64,000 nt of DNA from Candidatus Poseidoniaceae archaeon (GTDB lineage: Archaea; Thermoplasmatota; Poseidoniia; Poseidoniales; Poseidoniaceae), in NCBI GenBank assembly GCA_949372875.1, contig CASIAW010000001.1:1-64000 (forward strand), read 5' to 3'. Shown here piece by piece: positions 1 to 7,824 of the stretch. Numbering within the stretch: the first letter of the stretch is position 1; each line of letters starts with the position of its first letter. The translations under genes and the position numbers were made by a program. The notes beneath the pieces are model-generated. The model was not told the DNA's origin, did not search any database, and worked only from the letters and a program-made list of their open reading frames with translations.

Positions 1-58
1 CGAGCATTCCCATTGATTCAAGTGGTTTCGACTCACAAAAAGCCCAGCCAAACTACAA

Positions 59-2116
59 ATGCTCCAAACAAGTAGTTCTGCCATGCGTAGCAGCACTCCT
101 CTGTTCCTTGCCTTCTTGATGTTCACCGCAACCCTTGCTGGTTGTATTGGTGGAGACGAGACTTCAGAATCCGTCGACATCACCCCGTACACCGAACAAA
201 TTGATGCAAACAACGTTACCATCAGTGATCTGCTCACCAACATTTCCCAACTTGAATCGGATTATGCTGATTCTCAATCCACTGTTGGACAGCTTCAACA
301 AGATATCGTAAATTTCAGCGGTCTTCTTTCAACAGCCAATCAGAACATTGCAAGCATGGAGTCCGAAAAGGCAAGTCTGGAAACTCAACTTGCAAGTACA
401 CAAGGAGAACAAAACTCCACTGAACAAGATGTTGCAGAACTTCAAAGCGAACTCTCCGCACTCAACGCCTCGCTTAACGAAAACATGTCCACTGTCACTT
501 CTTTGCAAACTCAATTATCCGCAGCCTTCTCTGATTTGTCCGAAGCCAATGCTCAAATTGTTCTCCTGGAATCCAATTGGGCCAATGCAAACGCCACAAT
601 TGAAACTCTTCTGACAGGATGGAGCGGAGCAAATTCAACCATTGCTTCGCTTATCTCAACATACAGTGCAGTCACATTAACGGATATTGTTGAGATTAAT
701 TATTCCTCAATCTGTCAGGGAATCGCGAAAGAATTAGGCCAAGGTTTGGATAATGGTGATGGAAACGGTACTGCTGCAGACGGTCAGTTACATGTTGATG
801 AAATCGATTCACTCGCCATTATTTGCCCAGGTATTGGAATGTTCAAAAACATCCGCAGCGGAAGTACCGACAGTTTTCCCTACTCCCTCACAGCCGTTGG
901 CAACACCCTCTATTTCCGAGCCGACGACGGAGTCAACGGAAAGGAATTGTGGAAGAGCGATGGAACATCCTCCGGCACAGTGATGATCAAGGACATCAAC
1001 AGCGGAAGTGGCGGCAGTAGTCCCAACGGTCTCACAGCCGTTGGCAACATTCTCTATTTCGCAGCCGACGACGGAGTCAACGGAAAGGAATTGTGGAAGA
1101 GCGATGGAACATCCTCAGGCACAGTGATGGTCAAGGACATCAACAGCGGAAGTAGCGACAGTAATCCCTGGGACTTCACAGCCGTTGGCAACATTCTCTA
1201 TTTCCGAGCCAACGACGGAGCCAACGGATACGAATTGTGGAAGAGCGATGGAACAGCCTCCGGCACGGTGATGGTTAAGGACATCAACAGCGCAGGTGCA
1301 TCTCCCTCCTTCCTCACAGCCCTTGGCAACACCCTCTTTTTCCAAGCCAGCGACGGAGCCAACGGATACGAATTGTGGAAGAGCGATGGAACAGAAACAG
1401 GCACAATGATGGTTAAGGACATCTACAGCGGAAGTGACGACAGCTATCCCACCCACCTCACAGCCATTGGCAACACCCTCTATTTCTCAGCCGACGACGG
1501 AACCAACGGATACGAATTGTGGAAGAGCGATGGAACAGCCTTAGGCACGGTGCTTGTCAAGGACATCTACAGCGGAGTTATCAGCGGTGATCCAGAACAC
1601 CTCACAATCATTGGCAACACCCTCTATTTCTCAGCCATCGACGGAGGCAACGGATACGAATTGTGGAAGAGCGACGGAACAGCAGCAGGCACGGTGATGG
1701 TCAAGGACATCCGCAGCGGAAGTACCAGCAGTTCTCCCTACTACCTCACAGCCGTTGGCAACACTCTCTATTTCGAAGCCAACGACGGAACCAACGGAAC
1801 CGAATTGTGGAAGAGCGACGGAACAGCCTCAGGCACATTACTAGTCAAGGACATTAACAGCGGAAGTGGCAGAAGTTATCTCGAACACCTCACAGCCGTT
1901 GGCAACACCCTCTATTTCACAGCCGACGACGGAACCAACGGATACGAATTGTGGAAGAGCGATGGAACAGCCTCCGGCACGGTGATGGTTAAGGACATCA
2001 ACAGCGGAAGTAGCGACAGTAATCCCTGGGACTTCACAGCCGTTGGCAACACCCTCTATTTCGCAGCCGACGACGGAACCAACGGAAACGAATTGTGGAA
2101 GTATAACATCTTTTGA
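59..2116 (+). CDS. ELWxxDGT-repeat lipoprotein with coiled-coil stalk
   Basis: Predicted cell-surface lipoprotein of 685 residues. The N-terminus is a signal peptide ending in a lipobox-like L-A-G-C-I-G-G, so the mature protein probably starts at that Cys (about residue 29). A Ser/Asn/Gln-rich coiled-coil region follows to about residue 205 and looks like a stalk. A short Asp-rich segment (D-N-G-D-G-N-G, about residues 232-237) resembles a calcium-binding loop. From about residue 260 to the end there are eight full ELWKSDGT repeats plus a terminal degenerate ELWKYN copy, spaced about 47 residues; such repeats usually form a beta-propeller-like surface domain. An internal ATG at 83 is an equally good start, placing the signal peptide closer to the N-terminus. 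The ligand is unknown. Confidence 0.85.
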   Translation: MLQTSSSAMRSSTPLFLAFLMFTATLAGCIGGDETSESVDITPYTEQIDANNVTISDLLTNISQLESDYADSQSTVGQLQQDIVNFSGLLSTANQNIASMESEKASLETQLASTQGEQNSTEQDVAELQSELSALNASLNENMSTVTSLQTQLSAAFSDLSEANAQIVLLESNWANANATIETLLTGWSGANSTIASLISTYSAVTLTDIVEINYSSICQGIAKELGQGLDNGDGNGTAADGQLHVDEIDSLAIICPGIGMFKNIRSGSTDSFPYSLTAVGNTLYFRADDGVNGKELWKSDGTSSGTVMIKDINSGSGGSSPNGLTAVGNILYFAADDGVNGKELWKSDGTSSGTVMVKDINSGSSDSNPWDFTAVGNILYFRANDGANGYELWKSDGTASGTVMVKDINSAGASPSFLTALGNTLFFQASDGANGYELWKSDGTETGTMMVKDIYSGSDDSYPTHLTAIGNTLYFSADDGTNGYELWKSDGTALGTVLVKDIYSGVISGDPEHLTIIGNTLYFSAIDGGNGYELWKSDGTAAGTVMVKDIRSGSTSSSPYYLTAVGNTLYFEANDGTNGTELWKSDGTASGTLLVKDINSGSGRSYLEHLTAVGNTLYFTADDGTNGYELWKSDGTASGTVMVKDINSGSSDSNPWDFTAVGNTLYFAADDGTNGNELWKYNIF
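838..2109 (+). repeat. Tandem ~144-bp coding repeats (ELWxxDGT units)
   Basis: About nine direct repeats of roughly 141-147 bases inside the lipoprotein gene, each encoding a hydrophobic strand (LYF), a D-D-G-x-N-G turn and ELWKSDGT. DNA identity between units is very high. The linker after unit 2 (from about 1136) and that after unit 8 (from about 1994) are identical over some 65 bases, which points to recent internal duplication or gene conversion. This region is prone to assembly collapse. Confidence 0.85.
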
Positions 2117-2458
2117 AATCATCTTCCTAATCGCCCATTTTTCATCCAGGCTAGAATTCTGCTGAATACACTGGCTTGCCACTGTTGGGTGATTAACTTG
2201 CGGACCAAATGGATTTCAACTCACAAGCGTTCGAACCCTCACCTTTGACGTCAATCAAATGCGAGTCTCTCGTTACGAAGAACTGTACGTAAGTAATTGC
2301 AATTGTCCGGACGGAACTTGCGAGATTCCCGGTACTAAGGAAGGATACCCTTTGATTGGATGCCTCGAAGGTCAACACGCATTGACTTGTTTGCCTGTCC
2401 TCCTTGAATCTCACTTGGAATGGCACAACCGTCTTTTCACCATGTTTGTCAATGGCGG
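2117..2458. other. 342-base intergenic stretch with a decayed Cys-rich coding remnant
   Basis: No convincing intact gene. A plus-strand reading at 2259-2465 encodes a Cys-rich segment (C-P-D-G-T-C-E-I-P-G) that recurs as a shorter copy near 4607, suggesting both are remains of one lost gene. A minus-strand reading of 89 residues (2193-2462) has a start overlapping the stop of the upstream minus gene as ATGA, which could mean translational coupling, but its sequence has no recognisable domain and covers the same remnant. I treat neither as proven. Confidence 0.4.
2303..2334 (+). repeat. 32-base remnant repeat, copy A
   Basis: Matches 4607-4638 at 30 of 32 positions. Read in frame it encodes C-P-D-G-T-C-E-I-P-G. 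Both differences fall in first or second codon positions, so the match is more like two decayed copies of a coding segment than a conserved current gene. Confidence 0.6.
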
Positions 2459-3136
2459 TCATTGAGAGATTTTTTGTCGAAGGAAATCAATGGTCGCTAA
2501 GAGATGACGTTGGTTATTCCAATCGCGAGCGAAGGTGTCGCATTGTTGTTTATCGCGATGAACCCGGATCCAATGCTGGGTTGAGTTTTCGTGTTCTCCA
2601 TCACTGTTTGTCCACGCATGAGTTTCTGAGTTGAGTACCAGTTCATCTCCTCGTTCCAATTTGGTTGCTGAAGCAACGAAGCAGGATGACTTCCCGAAGA
2701 TACCTTTGCGATAGATCACCGCCGTCATCTCTTCAGCGTGCCAGCGTACCTCTCGATATTGGCGGGAAACGAGATACTGAAGCGGTGCGAGCAAGGCAAC
2801 GATGACAAGCGGCCAAATCTGCTCTTGGAGCGGTGAAATCGGTGATGCATCGCCGTCTGAAACGGTCATTAAGAGATACAGGGCGGTGCACCCGATGTAC
2901 ACATACTTCGCGTTTCTAACTTCGTCCCGCCTCATGATCATATCATCGGGGACTTTGTCTTTCCATTCCGCATTCAATATGGTTTGCTTTTCCATATATT
3001 TCTCAAAGGACAATCCGGGAGAGGCTGAACCGTGTTGCTCTGCCTTCGTTTTGTCCTGCAAATCGGGGTTGTCTTCCTCGCCAGCAATCCAAAACGGAGA
3101 ATCAGTCTGTCCTTCTTCCTGCATGATTTCTTCCAT
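2459..3136 (-). CDS. Hypothetical membrane protein with two membrane segments
   Basis: 225 residues, not recognised. The first ~95 residues are hydrophilic and acidic/polar. Two hydrophobic segments (about residues 96-112, Y-V-Y-I-G-C-T-A-L, and 127-146, I-W-P-L-V-I-V-A-L-L) flank a short D-G-D-A-S loop. The C-terminal ~75 residues are soluble, with a run of beta-type strands around a conserved-looking R-K-G-I-F-G-K turn, somewhat like a bacterial PH-like domain, but this is weak. It lies downstream of the minus-strand gene at 3179-3628 by 42 bases and may share its transcript. Function unknown. Confidence 0.6.
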   Translation of the reverse strand: MEEIMQEEGQTDSPFWIAGEEDNPDLQDKTKAEQHGSASPGLSFEKYMEKQTILNAEWKDKVPDDMIMRRDEVRNAKYVYIGCTALYLLMTVSDGDASPISPLQEQIWPLVIVALLAPLQYLVSRQYREVRWHAEEMTAVIYRKGIFGKSSCFVASATKLERGDELVLNSETHAWTNSDGEHENSTQHWIRVHRDKQQCDTFARDWNNQRHLLATIDFLRQKISQ

Positions 3137-3178
3137 CCAAGCCGCTTTTTCAATCTCATCCCATGAGACAACGCTTAA

Positions 3179-3628
3179 TCATTCTTCTTCACGCTGCGAA
3201 AGAACAATTTTTTGAGGTTTTGATTTGTTTGAGTTTTCTTTTGGTTCAGACAAGAAGGGATATTTTTGCAGAATGAGGGAATTTATTCTCTTATCAGCTG
3301 CTTGCAAACTGAAAAATGGATAAGCTATTTTTTTCGGTATGCCCGCGACATGGGCCAAATCTTTTGTCGCTTTCTTGTACCTGTTCGACTGTTCTAAACT
3401 TTGAATTGAACCGACGAGAAGAATTACTAATCCAAGAAGGATACTTCCGCAACACAACGTATTATCACCATAGAAGAAGTCTTCAAACGAAAAAATTGGA
3501 ATGAGAATGATGAATACCAAACTGAATATGAGTGGGAAAGTACCTGGATCAGGCTCTTCCTTGATCTTGATAAAAGCCTCGTAACTTTCAACCACTAGGG
3601 CTTCTTCATTGTCCTCAACTTTATCCAT
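3179..3628 (-). CDS. Small hypothetical membrane protein
   Basis: 149 residues with two membrane helices: about 30-48 (F-P-L-I-F-S-L-V-F-I-I-L-I-P) and about 58-74 (C-C-G-S-I-L-L-G-L-V-I-L-L). The N-terminus is acidic and the C-terminus is Lys/Ser-rich and probably cytoplasmic. The start is an ATG at 3628. It is transcribed divergently from the gene at 3708 across a 79-base gap holding a strong interrupted palindrome. No family recognised; a small accessory membrane protein is all that can be said. Confidence 0.6.
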   Translation of the reverse strand: MDKVEDNEEALVVESYEAFIKIKEEPDPGTFPLIFSLVFIILIPIFSFEDFFYGDNTLCCGSILLGLVILLVGSIQSLEQSNRYKKATKDLAHVAGIPKKIAYPFFSLQAADKRINSLILQKYPFLSEPKENSNKSKPQKIVLSQREEE

Positions 3629-3653
3629 GCTTTATCAGATGGCTTTACTTTGA

Positions 3654-3684
3654 TTAAAGTTACTCCGACCGGAGTCTTCTTTAA
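3654..3684. promoter_or_regulatory. Interrupted palindrome in a divergent promoter
   Basis: Two nested inverted repeats: outer TTAAAG (3654-3659) with CTTTAA (3679-3684), inner ACTCCG (3662-3667) with CGGAGT (3670-3675). It sits between the start of the minus gene at 3628 and the plus gene at 3708, where both promoters must lie. It may be an operator or part of a bidirectional promoter. The arms are exact; the role is inferred. Confidence 0.5.
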
Positions 3685-3707
3685 GGCAATTTGTTCAATG
3701 GACAAAT

Positions 3708-4469
3708 ATGGTGAAAATCGAATTTGATGCGGATCCAAGTAAGTTTGTCAAAAACTCGGTATCAGCATTCAAAACGAGCAGGCATCTGCAAATTGCTGCT
3801 GTCGTCGTCTTCCTTCTTCTGGTTTCTCAACCAGCCTACTCGTTGTATCTTGACATTACAACACCTGCTAACGCGCATGAGCGGGAAAATTATTACATTG
3901 TTTTGGAGGAGGACTGGGGATATGTTACTTGGGTTGCAAGTACGCAAGTGTCTCTTTCAGATGAAGAAAGTTTCTCCGTAATAATGGATGAATCACAATT
4001 TCCAGGCGAGGCTGACGGCATGAACATCGTAATGGTAAGTTTCGATTTCTACGTTATGGATATGAATGACGACAATGAAGACACATCCGGTATAGGGTGC
4101 GCATGGAATGACGGTGAGGACGCTTACGATTCTGTTGCTGCATCAGCCGACCACCCCTCAGCGTCATCAAGTAACACTGTTACTGAATACGGTGATTATC
4201 TACGGCTTGATATGTTTGAATATCCCGAATTTGATACATTCCCATTAATCACTGGCTATACTGTTGAGGAAATCGAGGAGATGTTAGATGCGAGTGACGA
4301 TGTGAAGGGTGAGTATTCATTTAATTTCACTGGATTTGTTGAAGCTGGTGAATCTACCACGGAGTGCGAGCGTAGTGATTCCAGTGTCACTGTTGAATAT
4401 GAAATTTTATTGTACTATAGCGAATTTTCGGTGATGGAATGGAATGATGAGATTCCTCTGTGGGGCTGA
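3708..4469 (+). CDS. Hypothetical membrane-anchored extracellular protein
   Basis: 253 residues. A Lys-rich N-terminus is followed by one hydrophobic helix (about residues 28-47, I-A-A-V-V-V-F-L-L-L-V), which could be a signal anchor or signal peptide. The rest is acidic (many Asp/Glu), rich in aromatic residues and Ser/Thr, with only two Cys (C in G-I-G-C-A-W and T-E-C-E-R) that could form a disulfide outside the cell. No catalytic motif is visible. Probably an extracytoplasmic domain of unknown function. Confidence 0.6.
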   Translation: MVKIEFDADPSKFVKNSVSAFKTSRHLQIAAVVVFLLLVSQPAYSLYLDITTPANAHERENYYIVLEEDWGYVTWVASTQVSLSDEESFSVIMDESQFPGEADGMNIVMVSFDFYVMDMNDDNEDTSGIGCAWNDGEDAYDSVAASADHPSASSSNTVTEYGDYLRLDMFEYPEFDTFPLITGYTVEEIEEMLDASDDVKGEYSFNFTGFVEAGESTTECERSDSSVTVEYEILLYYSEFSVMEWNDEIPLWG

Positions 4470-4606
4470 ACTTCAAGACAGTAACTGACTGCCAAATTCA
4501 TCGCCTTTGAGATTCTACAGTCGTACTTCGAAACGGATATTGATTCTTCATTGCCATGGTTAATGCAGATAGATTCCCGGAATGAGCAATCGATCCTTAC
4601 GTATGA

Positions 4607-4638
4607 TTGTACGGACGGAACTTGCGTGATTCCCGGTA
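4607..4638 (+). repeat. 32-base remnant repeat, copy B
   Basis: Second copy of the 2303-2334 repeat, 30 of 32 bases identical. In frame it gives C-T-D-G-T-C-V-I-P-G and then stops within about ten codons. It lies in the 178-base gap between two convergent genes (3708-4469 and 4648-5139), so it is a gene fragment and not a functional site as far as I can see. Confidence 0.6.
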
Positions 4639-4647
4639 AGGGTCTGT

Positions 4648-5139
4648 CTATCGACGGATGAGCCTTACTATTGCAGAGACTATTAGTGCTAATCCAAAAA
4701 TTCCAAACAATATAGCAATGAGGAAAGCAAGTAAGGCAATTGAAATAATTACAATACCGAACGTAATCGCCGCAAACAACCCAAGTCCGTCTGAAGAATC
4801 AAATTTCGTTAATTCCTCCAACATCCACGAACCTACTCCCGAACCTGCGATGAAAAAGTTCGCAGAGAGGATAATCATTACTAATCCGACTAGTAGTGAA
4901 ATCGGAAGAAGAACTAATGCCCATATCAATGGCAGCGGAGTGACTGCCAAACTCGCCTTGTTAAGTAACCAAGCATACACTGATGCAAATTTTCCTGAAC
5001 CTGGATCTGCAATGGTTGAATCATCATCGTTTATGTTCCATTCAAATTCTCTTCCACAATGCGGACATTCAAATTTGCCTGGTGCATCAGAATCGAGCTC
5101 TATTGGGCCTTCACAATGCGGGCAAAGGTTCGTTACCAT
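4648..5139 (-). CDS. Zinc-ribbon membrane protein (LCPHC family, copy 1)
   Basis: 163 residues from an ATG at 5139, chosen because it makes the N-terminus M-V-T-N-L-C-P-H-C like the two other family members in this window; an ATG six bases upstream is possible. The N-terminal zinc ribbon has two CPHC knuckles (L-C-P-H-C at about 5-9, E-C-P-H-C about 25-29) followed by G-R-E-F-E-W. Two hydrophobic regions follow (about 58-90 and 115-160), so the ribbon is probably on the cytoplasmic side. The ribbon may bind a partner or nucleic acid; no function is established. Related copies are at 6549-7241 and 24042-24635. Confidence 0.75.
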   Translation of the reverse strand: MVTNLCPHCEGPIELDSDAPGKFECPHCGREFEWNINDDDSTIADPGSGKFASVYAWLLNKASLAVTPLPLIWALVLLPISLLVGLVMIILSANFFIAGSGVGSWMLEELTKFDSSDGLGLFAAITFGIVIISIALLAFLIAILFGIFGLALIVSAIVRLIRR

Positions 5140-5236
5140 GAACATACCAAATGCAAATACGAGATAATGATTTGCCTGTTTTCATTATAACCTAATTTTA
5201 AATCTAAATTGAATTGAGAGAGATTACCATGGTCTT

Positions 5237-5250
5237 TGCAGATAGTATTC
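5237..5250 (+). repeat. Intergenic 14-base repeat, copy 1
   Basis: TGCAGATAGTATTC here is repeated exactly at 7368-7381, and its first nine bases occur at 4564-4572. All copies lie between genes of the 4.5-7.4 kb accessory stretch. Flanking similarity continues patchily (CTCTTCT follows both copies), so these look like decayed copies of a longer element. Confidence 0.45.
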
Positions 5251-5316
5251 CGGTAGAGCACTCTTCTATAGAATAGGCAGCACAGTATATTCTTTGCGAG
5301 TTATATCGTAAGGGCT

Positions 5317-5508
5317 ATGTGTCGCCAGTCTTCGCCTTGTGGTATGAACAAAGCACACGCCTTGCTTTTTGCCCTGATGATGATGACCGTTTCTCTTGCA
5401 GGATGTTTCGGTGGAGAGGTTCCTCCCTTTAGTCGTTCATCCTTCATGGGTGAATGGAAATCTTGGATGACCTACAAAAAACGTTACTATAGGATTGTCC
5501 TCTTGTGA
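5317..5508 (+). pseudogene. Truncated lipoprotein: signal peptide remnant
   Basis: 63 codons. A clear lipoprotein signal (M-N-K-A-H-A-L-L-F-A from the ATG at 5344, ending L-A-G-C-F-G-G) is followed by only about 30 unrelated residues before a stop. Archaeal lipoproteins with this signal are normally hundreds of residues long, so this is most likely the 5' end of a gene whose body was lost. A TATA-like TTATAT at about 5301 suits the ATG at 5344, so the promoter may survive. A true small lipoprotein cannot be excluded. Confidence 0.5.
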
Positions 5509-5667
5509 ATTCTCAATGAGGTCTCAAATAATTTATACTACGGGCACAAATGGCGATTTATGAACAAAAAGGCAGTTTCTCTTGTTTTGACATTTTAATG
5601 GTCATGTTGATTTTTTCGATCGTATCAAATTCATTAAACCAACAATCAAGGTCGACCCAACATAGTG

Positions 5668-6474
5668 TTAATCATTGGCAGGACCCTCTTGTGCAGATGC
5701 TGTGCTCTGAGTATGTTCTCCGATGCTTATCCTCGTGACGCGGTCTGTTGCAATGTTTCTGTATTGTTCTTTTTGCATATCAAAAACCGTCTTAAGGTGA
5801 TAGTCGGAGGGGTTGTAGGACATTCTCATACAAGTGCTAGAGTTGCTTTCATCACCATCTGTCACCATTCCAACTTCTTCTCGGGCGGTCATGTTGCGAA
5901 GGTTCCCATTACGCATTTCAAATTGAATGCTAAAAATTACGTTTGGATGCTGATTGACTAATTCGAGGATTCTCGCTTCTGGTAGAAATTCTCTCCCCGA
6001 TGTTGAGGGTCGTCCTGCAACAAACCGTTCATATGGCGGGAAGGAAGGAAGTGATTGAATCTGCTTTGCAGTGAGTATTGAGTGCAGTGTTCTTGGGACT
6101 GCGCCTGGGTTGAACCCAGCACGACCGAGCAGTAAAATCATACTGGCGACCATATCTGTATGCAATGGGCGAGGTTTCGAACGTTTTGAGCGAACGCATG
6201 CATCCGAGCCATTGAGGTAAATCGGAAGGTGGTTTGCCGAGAATTTTGATTGCATTCCAAGGTCTATACAGGCTGCTTCGAGCGGGAAGATTTCAATCAA
6301 CTGCCCATTGATGGTTCGCTGTAGTGAAGTGTTGGTTGCATTTGACTTTGGGTTCCAGAGTGTTGTTTTAGCGATGACTTCGCACCATCGTAAAGCACGA
6401 TGTACTGGTCCAATCTTTTTTGTATCAGCTTGAATAGAAGGAGTTAGCATTCCAAAAGGAGTTTCATGAATCAT
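5668..6474 (-). CDS. Hypothetical soluble protein
   Basis: 268 residues, no membrane helix or signal peptide. I recognise no family. The middle (about 85-165) holds short basic and Pro-rich stretches (R-S-K-R-S-K-P-R-P) and a hydrophobic helix M-V-A-S-M-I-L-L-L; the C-terminal third is rich in Met, Ser, Thr and Asn with R-I-S-I-G-E-H. Start ATG at 6474; an ATG eight codons downstream is possible. It is in line with the zinc-ribbon membrane gene upstream on the same strand (74-base gap). Its low similarity to anything familiar makes it a candidate lineage-specific gene. Confidence 0.5.
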   Translation of the reverse strand: MIHETPFGMLTPSIQADTKKIGPVHRALRWCEVIAKTTLWNPKSNATNTSLQRTINGQLIEIFPLEAACIDLGMQSKFSANHLPIYLNGSDACVRSKRSKPRPLHTDMVASMILLLGRAGFNPGAVPRTLHSILTAKQIQSLPSFPPYERFVAGRPSTSGREFLPEARILELVNQHPNVIFSIQFEMRNGNLRNMTAREEVGMVTDGDESNSSTCMRMSYNPSDYHLKTVFDMQKEQYRNIATDRVTRISIGEHTQSTASAQEGPAND

Positions 6475-6548
6475 GAGACGACGAAGAATTCGACTCTAAT
6501 TAAGAAACGACTTCGATTATGCTCTTCTATAGGATCGGGTCAACGAGG

Positions 6549-7241
6549 TTATCCACCACCGCCACCACCGTCTCCGCCTTCGCTCACTATTGCTCTTCGT
6601 TCAACTGAATGTGCAACTCCATACAGGTTTTGTAAGACTTGGCATATCTCCTCTCCTTTCTTCGTAGTCAAATCGATAATTGAGGCTGCCAATGTGCCAT
6701 TGTGGAACATTTTGATTGAGCCTTTACGTTCTTTGTCAGGTGCAAACTCCCCACTTCGTTTCAAAATCGACGTGAACAGTTTAAATCTCCCTGCCACATA
6801 TCTCTGCTCGTGCTTAATCGAAGTGATTTCGTTCGGGTAAAACTCGAGTTGTTTTTTCTCGCTCCAGTGAAGTAATTTCATCTTCTGATTGACATCGATT
6901 CGTATGCCATAAGCGCATATTTGTCCTGGATAAGGATGGCCAGAGTTCGCTCTCCGTTGGATTTCCCTTCGTTCTGATAGTTGAACCACGAGAAATCCGA
7001 AAAGAAAAATCAATGCGACGATGCCAAAGGTGAAGATTGAGAATATAATGAGGGAAATTACACCCACAATGTTATCGATTTCGAAAAAGTCATGATATTT
7101 ACCTAAGACAATTGGCTTATCAAGGAGTTCATTATTTTCATAAAGCACCGTTTCGTCACACGTTGGGCACAAATATTCTCCAGATAAGTCCTTTTCCAAT
7201 TCGAATTCTTGGTCACAAAAAGGACAAAGAATACCGACCAT
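6549..7241 (-). CDS. Zinc-ribbon membrane protein (LCPHC family, copy 2)
   Basis: 230 residues from the ATG at 7241 (N-terminus M-V-G-I-L-C-P-F-C, matching its paralogs); a GTG two codons earlier is less likely. The two knuckles are C-P-F-C and C-P-T-C. One long hydrophobic segment, about residues 57-85 (V-G-V-I-S-L-I-I-F-S-I-F), possibly a helical hairpin, is followed by a soluble C-terminal half of about 140 residues. The very end is G-G-D-G-G-G-G-G-G, a flexible glycine tail encoded by a GCC/ACC-rich tract at 6551-6575. Paralog of 4648-5139 and 24042-24635, but with a different C-terminal domain. Function unknown. Confidence 0.7.
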   Translation of the reverse strand: MVGILCPFCDQEFELEKDLSGEYLCPTCDETVLYENNELLDKPIVLGKYHDFFEIDNIVGVISLIIFSIFTFGIVALIFLFGFLVVQLSERREIQRRANSGHPYPGQICAYGIRIDVNQKMKLLHWSEKKQLEFYPNEITSIKHEQRYVAGRFKLFTSILKRSGEFAPDKERKGSIKMFHNGTLAASIIDLTTKKGEEICQVLQNLYGVAHSVERRAIVSEGGDGGGGGG

Positions 7242-7367
7242 GCTCACATGAACAAATGCTCATACAAAGTTCAACCCCCTACACGACTTCCTTCGTTACC
7301 AAAAGAAAGTATCGAATCGTTCTACAACCTAAGTCCGAGGAGTATGGAGGAGAATTATCATTATGTA

Positions 7368-7381
7368 TGCAGATAGTATTC
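7368..7381 (+). repeat. Intergenic 14-base repeat, copy 2
   Basis: Exact copy of TGCAGATAGTATTC at 5237-5250, in the gap between two minus-strand genes (start at 7241, stop at 7406). CTCTTCT follows it here as well. It may be a mobile-element remnant or promoter debris; no terminal inverted repeat or transposase is seen. Confidence 0.45.
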
Positions 7382-7405
7382 TTGTGTGAGTCTCTCTTCT
7401 TTGGT

Positions 7406-7741
7406 TCAAATTGATTCGTGGCTGCGTTCATCGACCCATTCGAAGAGTGATTGCAGTATCGGGCTGAGAGATTTCGCATCTTTTGTAACTGAATATTCAA
7501 AACCATGCTCAGAGTTCGTAATTTGTTTTCGAGAAACTAGGCCATGTTGTTCAAGTTCGTTCAAGCGACGAGCAACAGTGGTCGAGGATGAATCAACGAG
7601 TTTCTTTAATTCGGAAAATCGTGCAGGATTTTTTTTCCGGTCTAAAACCATCAATGTGTGTAATGATTTCGATTTGGTCAAGAGCGATAACAATTCATCT
7701 ACTCGGCCATAGGTCGGGTTGCACATTTTCTCCATATGCAT
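7406..7741 (-). CDS. Winged-helix transcriptional regulator (HxlR/ArsR-like)
   Basis: About 111 residues from the ATG at 7741. It is a single winged-helix domain: L-H-T-L-M-V-L-D-R, then F-S-E-L-K-K-L-V and the recognition helix S-S-S-T-T-V-A-R-R-L-N-E-L-E-Q-H-G-L-V, then a wing with S-R-K and F-E-Y-S-V-T. This arrangement is typical of HxlR- and ArsR-type regulators that bind DNA as dimers. No sensor domain and no metal- or redox-sensing Cys pair is evident (only one Cys). It is transcribed away from the giant surface-protein gene at 7825, and the inverted repeat at 7772-7789 lies between them, so autoregulation and control of the neighbour are likely (inferred). Confidence 0.8.
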   Translation of the reverse strand: MHMEKMCNPTYGRVDELLSLLTKSKSLHTLMVLDRKKNPARFSELKKLVDSSSTTVARRLNELEQHGLVSRKQITNSEHGFEYSVTKDAKSLSPILQSLFEWVDERSHESI

Positions 7742-7771
7742 CAATCATGGTCGGCTGTATTTGTCCTTTCC

Positions 7772-7789
7772 TGTAACAAGACTGTTACA
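7772..7789. promoter_or_regulatory. Operator-like inverted repeat TGTAAC-N6-GTTACA
   Basis: Perfect 6-base arms with a 6-base spacer, next to the TATA box of the surface-protein gene (starts 7825) and about 31 bases before the divergent winged-helix gene. The same arms and spacer length, GTAAC-N6-GTTAC, recur at 11448-11463 before the paralogous gene while the spacer sequence differs, which is the pattern of a protein-binding site. The binding protein is inferred to be the adjacent regulator. Confidence 0.65.
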
Positions 7790-7796
7790 AAGAGAA

Positions 7797-7804
7797 TTAT
7801 AAAA
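7797..7804 (+). promoter_or_regulatory. TATA box of surface-protein gene
   Basis: TTATAAAA is centred about 24 bases before the GTG start at 7825, the distance expected for a leaderless archaeal transcript. A purine-rich AGAGAA just upstream could be the BRE. The paralog has the matching GAATTATAG at 11469-11477. Confidence 0.6.
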
Positions 7805-7824
7805 TCCCACGCTTAGCAATACAT

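Noticed and set aside
838-2109. Possible CRISPR array because of regular repeats
   Set aside because: Repeats are in-frame coding units of about 144 bases with no unique spacers; this is a repeat protein.
5550-5738. Plus-strand reading of 62 residues starting M-A-I-Y-E-Q-K
   Set aside because: It overlaps the 3' end of the minus-strand gene at 5668, has no domain and no follow-on, and its hydrophobic stretch is short; likely a chance reading.
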